A stretch of DNA of 13,726 nucleotides from an uncultured Oscillospiraceae bacterium. Its GTDB lineage: Bacteria; Bacillota; Clostridia; Oscillospirales; Oscillospiraceae. Location: positions 1-13,726 of the forward strand of contig CALWWS010000222.1 in the NCBI GenBank assembly GCA_944385305.1, given 5' to 3'. The position numbers were made by a program, and so were the translations under genes. Each line of letters opens with the position of its first letter. The stretch's first letter is position 1. Below are positions 1 to 6,478 of this stretch, piece after piece. The notes beneath the pieces were generated by a model. It saw only the letters and a program-made list of their open reading frames with translations, searched no databases and was not told the DNA's origin.

Positions 1-2695
1 CCACGCCGGCCAGCAGCTCCATGCCCCGGCTGTAGGCGGTCTGCCGGTCCATGCCCAGCAGCTCTACCGGGGCCAGCATGATGTTTTCAATGACCGTAAG
101 GTGGGAAAACAGGTTGAAGGACTGGAATACCATGCCCATACGGCGGCGGAGGGCGTGGAGCTGCTGGGGCTTAGCCCCGGTGAGGGACTGGCCCAGCACG
201 GAAATTTCTCCCGCTGTGGGCTCCTCCAGCCGGTTGAGGCAGCGCAGCAGGGTGCTCTTGCCGGTGCCGGAGGGTCCGATGATGGAGATTACATCCCCCC
301 GGCAGATCTGGGTATTTACGTCCTGGAGGGGCGTTACGTTGGGGTAGGCCTTTTTCAGGTGGGAGACGGTAATTACCGGCTCTCCGGCGGTTCCCATGGC
401 CTGCTGCCGGGCGTCCGCCAGGACGGCCTTCTCCCGATCCACTCCCTTGAGCCTTCTGGGCCGCCGCTTGGGGTCGATGCGCCCCTCGGCCAGTGCCAGC
501 AGGCCAGTGAGGCCCCAGGCCAGCAGGAAGTAAATGGCTGCCGTCACGATCAGGGGGAAGAAGGCCTCAAAGGTGCGGCTGCGGATGAGGTCGGTGGCCT
601 TGGTCAGATCCTCCACCGCGATGTAGCCCACCACCGAGGTCATCTTGACCATAGAGATAAGCTCACCCTTGTATACCGGCAGGATGTGCCGGGCTGCCTG
701 GGGGGCGATGACCTTGCTAAAAGTCTTCACCGGCCCGAAGCCCAGGGCGGCGGCGGCCTCCCACTGGCCCCTGTCCACCGCGTCAATGCCGGTGCGGATC
801 ATCTCGGAGACATACACTCCGAAGTTGATGGAAAAGGCCACAATGGCGATAACCACCCCGCTGAGGATGGTGCTGGCAAAGACGATGTAATAGAGCACCA
901 TCAGCAGTACCAGGGTGGGGATGCCCTGAACCAGCCGGATGAAGGCGGCGGCCACAGTTGAGGCAACCCTGCTGCGGCTGCGGCGCACCAGGCACAGGCC
1001 AAAGCCCAGCGCCGAACCGATCAGGGCGGCGCACAGGGAGATGACCACCGTCACTCCCAGGCCGGAGAGGATCATCTGCCACCGGTTTTCCTGCACGAAG
1101 GTCTTTTGGAAGCTCTCGGCCAGTCCGGCCCAGAAGCCCGGGCTGTCGGCCTGCGCAGTGACGGCGCCCACGTCCTCCGCCCGAACCACCAGCACCACGC
1201 CGCTGGTGTAGTGCGCACTGGCAAAGTCCACGCTCTGCTTGCGCTCATCGGTAATGCTGATGGAGCCGGAGACAATGTCCGCCCGGCCGCTGACCAGCAT
1301 GGGCATCAGGGCATTGAAATTGGCCTGTGTGATCTCCAGCTCCATGCCCAGCTCCTTTGCAATGAGAGCCACCAGCTCCACCTCGTAGCCCAGGGACTCT
1401 CCGCCCTCTCCCACATAGCTCATGGGCTCCAGGGAGGGGTCATGGACATAGCGCAGCTTGCCGTTGGGGGCGTCATACTCCCCCACGTCAATGGTTTTGC
1501 TGCTCTCGTCGGCTCCCAGCCATTTCTCCTCCAGGGCGTCCAGGGTGCCGTCGGCGGCAAACTCCTCAATAACGGCGCTGACCTGGGCGGTGAGGGGGCT
1601 GCCCTTGGGCAGCGCCAGGCCGTAGCTGTCGGGCGCAATGCTCTCGGAGAAAACGGCCAGGCCCGACTGTCTGGCCACAGCCAGCCGGGCCAGAGGCAGG
1701 TCGGTGAGCGCACCGTCTATATACCCGTTTTGCAGAGCCAGCAGCTGGGAAGACATGTCATCATAGTATTGAATGCTAATGTCGGGAATGGTATCCTGGG
1801 CCAGCTGGTCCTGGTAGGTGCCCGTCAGAGCGCCCAGGGTTGTGCCCTCAAAGTCGGCCAGCGTCTCAAACCGGGCTGTTCCTCCGGCCTTGTCGGCCAC
1901 CACGACCACGATGCCGCCGGAATAGTCGGGCTGGGAAAAGTACACCTGCTCCGCCCGCTCCTCGGTAACGGTGAAGCCCGCGGCTCCCAGGTCGTATTTT
2001 CCCGCCTCAATGCCGGCGATGAAGGAGGTGAGCTCCACGTTGTGGAGATTGAGTCCATAGCCGTAGGCCTTGCAGAAGCGGACCACAATGTCCACATCGT
2101 AGCCAACGGTCTTGTTGTCCTTTATATAGGCAAAGGGGGCGCTGCTGGCCTTGGCGGCAAATTCCAGAGTGCCGTTGGGGGCGGGCAGAGTGGTCCAGTC
2201 CTCCACCACCTGGAGGCTCTCATCGGTGCCAAACCAGATTGCCTCAATCTCCGCCAGGGTGCCGTCGGCCTGGATCTGTGCCAGAAATTCATTCATCTGA
2301 TCCCGGAGCAGGGCGCCCTTCTCCGTCTTGGGAAAGGCGAAGGCGTAGCCGTCCTCCGTCAGGTACTCCTCCAGGTAGGTCACACCCGGGTTCTCGGCGC
2401 ACAGCACCCGGGCCATAGGTTCGTCCATGAGAAAGGCGGCGACTTTGCCCTGTTCCACTGCCAGGGCCATATCGGCGTAGGAGGAGTAGTACTCCTTTTT
2501 CGCGTCGTTTATGTAGGTGTCGGTATGCTGATCAAAGGTAGAGCCGGTCATGACCCCTATGGTCTGGCCGTCCAGCTGCCGGATGTGGGTAATGGCGGTC
2601 TCCTCCTCAGCCTGGGAGGCGCAGCCTGCCAGCATGACGGCCAGCAGAACCGCCAGAAGGGCCGGCAGCACACGGAATATGCGGTGTGGTTTCAT
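1..2695 (-). CDS. Fused amino-acid ABC importer: lipoprotein signal, two binding units, permease and ATPase in one chain (C-terminus off window)
   Basis: One reading frame stays open for 898 codons from ATG 2695 down to the window edge. Residues 1-25 are a lipoprotein signal with lipobox LAGC (Cys25). Residues about 41-505 are PBP type II amino-acid-binding sequence in the order lobe 2 (41-156), lobe 1 (174-268), lobe 2 (280-394), lobe 1 (411-505). Both lobe 1 copies keep the carboxylate-binding Arg (TEER R247, TDER R485) and both lobe 2 copies the amino-group-binding Asp (D91, D332). Residues about 538-735 are a HisM/GlnP-type permease with an EAA loop near 646-680. From about 773 an ATPase follows: Walker A GPSGTGKST at 807-815 and Q-loop Gln858; Walker B and signature lie off the window. 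No stop separates permease from ATPase. It resembles GlnP plus GlnQ joined; polar amino acids are the likely substrate (inference). GGGGTGAG lies just upstream of the start, 5 bases after the symporter stop, suggesting translational coupling. Confidence 0.88.
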   Translation of the reverse strand, partial: MKPHRIFRVLPALLAVLLAVMLAGCASQAEEETAITHIRQLDGQTIGVMTGSTFDQHTDTYINDAKKEYYSSYADMALAVEQGKVAAFLMDEPMARVLCAENPGVTYLEEYLTEDGYAFAFPKTEKGALLRDQMNEFLAQIQADGTLAEIEAIWFGTDESLQVVEDWTTLPAPNGTLEFAAKASSAPFAYIKDNKTVGYDVDIVVRFCKAYGYGLNLHNVELTSFIAGIEAGKYDLGAAGFTVTEERAEQVYFSQPDYSGGIVVVVADKAGGTARFETLADFEGTTLGALTGTYQDQLAQDTIPDISIQYYDDMSSQLLALQNGYIDGALTDLPLARLAVARQSGLAVFSESIAPDSYGLALPKGSPLTAQVSAVIEEFAADGTLDALEEKWLGADESSKTIDVGEYDAPNGKLRYVHDPSLEPMSYVGEGGESLGYEVELVALIAKELGMELEITQANFNALMPMLVSGRADIVSGSISITDERKQSVDFASAHYTSGVVLVVRAEDVGAVTAQADSPGFWAGLAESFQKTFVQENRWQMILSGLGVTVVISLCAALIGSALGFGLCLVRRSRSRVASTVAAAFIRLVQGIPTLVLLMVLYYIVFASTILSGVVIAIVAFSINFGVYVSEMIRTGIDAVDRGQWEAAAALGFGPVKTFSKVIAPQAARHILPVYKGELISMVKMTSVVGYIAVEDLTKATDLIRSRTFEAFFPLIVTAAIYFLLAWGLTGLLALAEGRIDPKRRPRRLKGVDREKAVLADARQQAMGTAGEPVITVSHLKKAYPNVTPLQDVNTQICRGDVISIIGPSGTGKSTLLRCLNRLEEPTAGEISVLGQSLTGAKPQQLHALRRRMGMVFQSFNLFSHLTVIENIMLAPVELLGMDRQTAYSRGMELLAGV

Positions 2696-2700
2696 CCAGC

Positions 2701-4317
2701 TCACCCCTTTTCCAATCGCTCCCGATCCAGCATCCCCAGTTTGTTGGCCGAGAGCATCAGCTCCGACTGCAGGCAGGAGATGCCGCAGGAGGTCATAAAG
2801 AAATCCAGAATTACGTTGCCCGCCACCGCCAGGCCCACGGCCTCTGCCGGAATGCCCAGCTGGGTGAGCAGCACAGTGTAGCAGGTCAGACTGCCCCCGG
2901 GGATGGGCGGGGCGGCAATGGCCAGCAGTCCCGACGTGAGCACGCCGGTGACCACCCACGAGGCGGACATGGATACTCCGTAAAATTCCGCCAGCCCAAG
3001 GGCCAGCATAAAAAAGCCCACTGCGGCGCCGGGCTTGAAGATCACCTGCCCCAGAGGGACGGCAAACTGGGTAATGCGCCCGGAAATACCCAGACGGCGC
3101 TCACAGGTTTCCAGATTGGTGGACAGGGCGGCGGAGGAGGAGGCGGTGGACAGGGCGATGAGATAGGTGGGCAGCAGCTTGCGCAGCACCATGGGGAAGG
3201 ACACCTTCAGCCGCAGACAGGCCCACAGGGCATAGAGCAGGGGCCAAAGCAGGCAGGCGGAAACCCCCAGCAGCAGGCCCTTCACTACGCCGCCCAGGTT
3301 GCCGATGGCGTTGGACAGCATCAGGGAGAGCAGGCTGACAAAGACAAAGAGGGGGATATACCGGCTTACCACCTCCATCATAAACTGCACTGCCGTATTT
3401 ACCTGGTTCAGAAGGGCCCGCAGGGCGGAGGATTTTTCCCCCAGCACCAGCAGCGTCAACCCCAGGCAAATGGCCATAAAAATAATCTGCAGGGAGTTGC
3501 CCTCCAGAAAAGGGGTGACAATATTTCCCGGAATGATCTCCAGAAGCATGCTGTAAATCTGGGCGGCGGCGTTTTCGCCCATGGATGTGGCCCCGCTCCC
3601 CGACTGGAAGAACCACACCAGGCAGACCGCCGTCACAGAGGTCAGCAGGAAGACGCCGCCCAGAAAGCGCAGGAGCACCGTTTTACCAATGCGTCCCAGC
3701 ATATGTACGTCCCCGATGTTCACAATGCCCCAGCACACGCTGAGAAAAATCATGGGGCTGGCCAGGGCCTGTAAAATGCCCATCAGGGCGGTGAACAGCG
3801 GATTGACAACGCCGGCCGCCGCCTCTCCCACCGGGGCGGGCAGGGCCAGCAGCACCGCACCCGCCGCCGCCGCGCCCAAAATGGCCAGCAGCAGCTGGAG
3901 CAGCGGACTGAGTTTCTGGGGCTTGGAGGGATAGAGGGCTATGCGGTTAACCCCGTCCTGATAGGAGTACACCGGGGACAGTCCCGCCTGAGCCAGAAGG
4001 TTGGAGCACAGCATCCGGCCGGCCTGGTCGGCAGCCGTTTCGTCAGGGTCGATCCGCCCGCCGGGGGCGGTAATCTCCAGGTACATCCGTCCAAAGCGGG
4101 TGCCGCAGCGGAAGGTACACACCGTCTCCTTCCCAAGCCTGGCCTGCCACAGTCCCAGGATTTCCTCCGTAGCCAGCCGCAGGCGGATTACGTCCTTCCG
4201 GTCTGTTGCCGCCTGCTCCAGCGCCTGAGCCAACAGGGCGGAAAGCTGATCAATCCCTGCTTCGTCCAGCCTTACATTTTCCCGCTTTCTTTGCAGTGTG
4301 ATCTTTCTTTTTTTCAT
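2701..4317 (-). CDS. DAACS/SDF-family symporter with an N-terminal RsbW/GHKL-like domain
   Basis: 538 aa from ATG 4317. Residues 1 to about 132 are soluble. The stretch around LRLATEEILGLW (46-57) and ITAPGGRIDP (82-91) has the spacing of an RsbW/SpoIIAB-type GHKL ATPase N-box and G1 box, but the N-box Asn is replaced and the G1 box is poor, so ATP binding is doubtful. Residues about 137-520 are hydrophobic and match the sodium:dicarboxylate/glutamate symporter fold, with the serine-rich HP1 signature STASSSAALST (390-400), PLGQVIFKPG (421-430) and a helix with D505 and T509. The family's NMDGT motif reads FKPGA here, and the positions of GltPh R397, N401 and D405 appear to be Met508, Gly512 and Leu516. 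Substrate and coupling ion therefore cannot be assumed to be acidic amino acids and Na+. It is the first gene of an operon with the fused ABC importer. AAGGAAG lies about 12 bases before the start. The frame is open further up to 4548, but that part runs through the leader and a hairpin. Confidence 0.85.
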   Translation of the reverse strand: MKKRKITLQRKRENVRLDEAGIDQLSALLAQALEQAATDRKDVIRLRLATEEILGLWQARLGKETVCTFRCGTRFGRMYLEITAPGGRIDPDETAADQAGRMLCSNLLAQAGLSPVYSYQDGVNRIALYPSKPQKLSPLLQLLLAILGAAAAGAVLLALPAPVGEAAAGVVNPLFTALMGILQALASPMIFLSVCWGIVNIGDVHMLGRIGKTVLLRFLGGVFLLTSVTAVCLVWFFQSGSGATSMGENAAAQIYSMLLEIIPGNIVTPFLEGNSLQIIFMAICLGLTLLVLGEKSSALRALLNQVNTAVQFMMEVVSRYIPLFVFVSLLSLMLSNAIGNLGGVVKGLLLGVSACLLWPLLYALWACLRLKVSFPMVLRKLLPTYLIALSTASSSAALSTNLETCERRLGISGRITQFAVPLGQVIFKPGAAVGFFMLALGLAEFYGVSMSASWVVTGVLTSGLLAIAAPPIPGGSLTCYTVLLTQLGIPAEAVGLAVAGNVILDFFMTSCGISCLQSELMLSANKLGMLDRERLEKG

Positions 4318-4453
4318 GGGTATAAACTTCTTCCTTACTTGAGAATTTTCCCGTTCCGGAGCGCAGGGCTGTGTATCCGGCCGGGCCGAAAAGTTCCTCT
4401 TATAAACAGAGAAACCAGTGTCGTTGTCTTGTTGCTTGCCTTTTATTTTAAGA

Positions 4454-4482
4454 ATCATTCCGCTATTTTGAACCGTCTGCAA
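4454..4482 (-). promoter_or_regulatory. Weak candidate promoter for the symporter/ABC operon
   Basis: On the minus strand TTGCAG (4482-4477) and AATGAT (4459-4454) are 17 bases apart in an AT-rich leader upstream of the symporter gene. The match to sigma-A consensus is only 3/6 and 4/6. It is offered because the upstream terminator implies the operon needs its own promoter here; another hexamer pair in the same AT-rich stretch is possible. Confidence 0.25.
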
Positions 4483-4520
4483 AAAATCTGCACCTTTTTG
4501 CACAGGATTTGTAGCTTTGC

Positions 4521-4561
4521 AAAGGGGGCGCAAGTGAAAATCCGTCACTTGCGCCCCCTTT
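4521..4561. terminator. Perfect 16-bp inverted repeat in the symporter leader
   Basis: Arms 4521-4536 and 4546-4561 are exact reverse complements (AAAGGGGGCGCAAGTG and its partner) around a 9-base loop. Read on the plus strand the hairpin is followed by TTAATAAAA; read on the minus strand by TTTGCAAAGC, a short T-run. It lies just beyond the kinase terminator and about 200 bases before the symporter start. It may be a backup terminator, a bidirectional insulator, or an RNA element in the symporter leader. Confidence 0.55.
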
Positions 4562-4598
4562 TAATAAAAAATAACCACACCTGGCGGTGTGGTTATTT
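4561..4598 (-). terminator. Intrinsic terminator of the nucleoside kinase gene
   Basis: Arms 4569-4581 and 4586-4598 form a perfect 13-bp stem with a 4-base loop. On the minus strand the stem is followed by a T-rich tract (TTTATTAA after the T-rich end of the stem). It lies 8 bases beyond the kinase stop codon, in the right orientation. Confidence 0.88.
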
Positions 4599-4605
4599 CA
4601 GCTTA

Positions 4606-6270
4606 TTACGCGTGATAGCACCCGCCGCCGATAAACTCCCGCATCAGAGAGGTGGCGGGGACGTTGTCGGTGGGCAGGGGCAGGAAATAACTCAAAAATT
4701 TCAAAAGCCGCTTGGCCTCCGGGTACTCCGGGCAGTCCTTTGGAACATTGAACAGCAGGGGCTCGATATAGGGCTTGAGCAGGGCAAACTCGTAGATCAG
4801 CGCGGAGTTGAACACCACATCCGCGCTGTCCTGGAAGGGAAAGATATTCGCCTCCTCCCCCCGACGCACCGAGGGCCACATCTGGATGGTGGCCCTGGCG
4901 CTGTATCCCCGGGTTCTGGCGTCCCGCTCAATCCGGCGCAGCAGCCGCGCGTCCGTGGTGGGAATGCGGTTGTGGTCATCTACATTCAGCGTGGTCAGGC
5001 AGCTGATGTAGATCTTAAACTTGCTCTGGGCGGGCAGAGAGTGGGAAAAGTCGTCGTTCAGGCAGTGGATTCCCTCGATAACCAAAACATCCCGCGGCCC
5101 AAGCGTCAAGGTGTCTCCATTGTATTCCCGCATCCCCTTTTTAAAGTTGAACTGGGGCAGCTCCACCGTCTCGCCGCGGAGCAGCCTGGACATATCCAGG
5201 TTAAACTGCTCCACATCCATGGCTTTCAGGCTCTCAAAGTCGTACTGACCGTTCTCGTCCCGGGGTGTGTCGTCCCGGTTAAGGAAGTAGTTGTCGGTGG
5301 CGATGGCGTGGGGATGCAGGCCGCAGGCCATCAGCTGGGTGGACAGCCGGTGGGAAAAGGTGGTCTTTCCCGAGGAGGAGGGGCCGGCGATCATAATAAA
5401 GCGCACGTCCTTGCGCTGGGCGATGCTCTCTGCGATGTCGCCGATATTTTTCTCCATCATGGCCTCATGGGCCAAAATAATCTGTGTGGCGTTCCCCTGA
5501 CAGATGGCCTCGTTCAGATCGGCCACATTGGAGATGTGCAGCGCCGCCGAGCGCCGCTCGCTGTTATACAGCGCCTGAAATACCTTAAGAGAGGGCTGGA
5601 ATGGGGCCAGCTGCTCCGGGACGGCTGGGTCGGGCAGGCGAAGAATAAGGCCGCGGTCAAATAACTCCAGATGAAAGTATTTGACGTATCTGGTGTTGGA
5701 GACCATGTAGCCGTAAAAATAGTCGCAGAAATCCTCCAGCGTGTAATAATTGACCCGGGAGGCAATCCGGCAGCTGAGCAGCTTTGCCTTGTCATAGAGC
5801 TTTCTCTGCTGAAACATGGCGATGGCGTCCTCTGTGGGAATGGAGTGCTTTTGTATGGGGAGCGCCCGAACCACAAGTTCCCGCATGCGGGCCTCTACCC
5901 GCTCCAGCAGCCGGCCGTCCAGCTCAAAGGAGCCTCTGGCGGTGATAAACAGAGAGTGGCTGAGGGAGTATTCCACGCAGATGCGTGCAATCTGTTCGCT
6001 CCCCACCACATCATAAAATGCTTTGAGCATCAAGAAGATAACGCTGCGCTCATAGGCGTGCATACCGGGCTTGTCCTGGATGGTGATCATCTTCAGGGTG
6101 CAGTCCCGATCCAGCTGCTTTCCCAGTTCACACAGCTTTCCATCCCGCTCCACCAGGAGAATATCATGGGGATAGGAGGGCTGGAAATCCTCCGCAATGG
6201 CCTGATAGGGTGTCCCGGCGGGATATTGGCGGCGGGCAGTGCCCACAGTTACCGTATACACGCGCTCCAT
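4606..6270 (-). CDS. Nucleoside kinase (uridine kinase/PRK family) with TGS/ThrRS-editing-like N-terminus
   Basis: 554 aa. The C-terminal part (about 290-520) is a P-loop kinase of the uridine kinase/phosphoribulokinase family: Walker A GPSSSGKTT at 296-304, DNYFLNRDDTPRDENGQYDF (326-345) matching the family's nucleoside-site region, and VIEGIHCLND (397-406) as the Walker B/lid segment. The N-terminal 60 residues look like a TGS domain, and about 65-230 resembles the second additional (editing) domain of threonyl-tRNA synthetase, including SLSHSLF (102-108). This fusion is an established family, usually named nucleoside or uridine kinase-like. It probably phosphorylates a pyrimidine nucleoside with ATP or GTP in the cytoplasm; the role of the ThrRS-like part is not known to me. 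ATG 6270 is chosen because AGGAGG lies 7 bases upstream. It is monocistronic by context, with its own promoter and terminator. Confidence 0.92.
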   Translation of the reverse strand: MERVYTVTVGTARRQYPAGTPYQAIAEDFQPSYPHDILLVERDGKLCELGKQLDRDCTLKMITIQDKPGMHAYERSVIFLMLKAFYDVVGSEQIARICVEYSLSHSLFITARGSFELDGRLLERVEARMRELVVRALPIQKHSIPTEDAIAMFQQRKLYDKAKLLSCRIASRVNYYTLEDFCDYFYGYMVSNTRYVKYFHLELFDRGLILRLPDPAVPEQLAPFQPSLKVFQALYNSERRSAALHISNVADLNEAICQGNATQIILAHEAMMEKNIGDIAESIAQRKDVRFIMIAGPSSSGKTTFSHRLSTQLMACGLHPHAIATDNYFLNRDDTPRDENGQYDFESLKAMDVEQFNLDMSRLLRGETVELPQFNFKKGMREYNGDTLTLGPRDVLVIEGIHCLNDDFSHSLPAQSKFKIYISCLTTLNVDDHNRIPTTDARLLRRIERDARTRGYSARATIQMWPSVRRGEEANIFPFQDSADVVFNSALIYEFALLKPYIEPLLFNVPKDCPEYPEAKRLLKFLSYFLPLPTDNVPATSLMREFIGGGCYHA

Positions 6271-6277
6271 AGACGGT

Positions 6278-6283
6278 CCTCCT
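6278..6283 (-). promoter_or_regulatory. Ribosome binding site of the nucleoside kinase gene
   Basis: AGGAGG on the minus strand, 7 bases before ATG 6270. It fixes this start over in-frame upstream codons as far as 6576, which would cross the promoter and the nagA terminator. Confidence 0.9.
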
Positions 6284-6321
6284 CTCGGATGCAGGGCGCC
6301 GGTGCGGCGCAGATTACCTAT

Positions 6322-6330
6322 AGTATAGCA
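6322..6330 (-). promoter_or_regulatory. Extended -10 promoter of the nucleoside kinase gene
   Basis: TGCTATACT on the minus strand is an extended -10 element (TGn plus TATACT, 5/6 match to TATAAT). No good -35 lies 16-18 bases upstream, which is typical for extended -10 promoters. Initiation near 6315 would give a leader of about 45 bases. Confidence 0.6.
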
Positions 6331-6367
6331 TAAAGTATTCGAAAAAGAAACGACTTCCCGGTCGGTT

Positions 6368-6399
6368 CCGCCGGCATCGCCGGGGCCGGGAGCCGGCGG
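6368..6399. repeat. GC-rich inverted repeat upstream of the kinase promoter
   Basis: CCGCCGGC (6368-6375) and GCCGGCGG (6392-6399) form an 8-bp perfect stem around a 16-base GC-rich loop. It sits between the nagA terminator and the kinase promoter, so it is probably not transcribed with the kinase. No function can be assigned; it may be part of the terminator region or a fragment of a dispersed GC-rich repeat. Confidence 0.4.
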
Positions 6400-6401
6400 G
6401 G

Positions 6402-6445
6402 AAATAAAAAATGCCCCGGAGGAAAGGCTGTCCTTCCCTCCGGGG
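6402..6445 (-). terminator. Intrinsic terminator after nagA
   Basis: Minus-strand hairpin with 9-bp arms CCCCGGAGG/CCTCCGGGG (6437-6445 and 6414-6422), followed at once by CATTTTTTATTTC. It ends the leftward regulator-nagA transcript before the kinase promoter. Confidence 0.85.
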
Positions 6446-6448
6446 AGC

Positions 6449-6470
6449 TCTGCGGCGGATGTGCCGCAGA
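6449..6470 (-). other. Second hairpin between the nagA stop and its terminator
   Basis: TCTGCGGC (6449-6456) and GCCGCAGA (6463-6470) form an 8-bp perfect stem with a 6-base loop. It begins 8 bases after the nagA stop. On the minus strand it has no T-run, so it more likely stabilises the 3' end or assists the terminator that follows. Confidence 0.45.
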
Positions 6471-6478
6471 AAAAGAGG

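Noticed and set aside
1..397. Separate ATPase gene starting at the internal ATG 397
   Set aside because: There is no stop between permease and ATPase sequence and no good ribosome site before 397, so a fusion is the direct reading. An internal start cannot be fully excluded.
1106..2881. 591-codon plus-strand open frame opposite the ABC importer
   Set aside because: Its translation is Gly/His/Gln/Leu-rich without recognisable motifs, and the minus frame encodes clear SBP and permease sequence. It is a GC-driven antisense shadow.
4318..4548. N-terminal extension of the symporter to ATG 4548
   Set aside because: It would start inside the perfect hairpin, and the extra 77 residues look like translated leader. 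A ribosome site precedes ATG 4317.
4291..5664. 457-codon plus-strand open frame opposite the kinase gene
   Set aside because: It spans both hairpins and the symporter leader, shows no family motifs, and lies antisense to a well-supported kinase.
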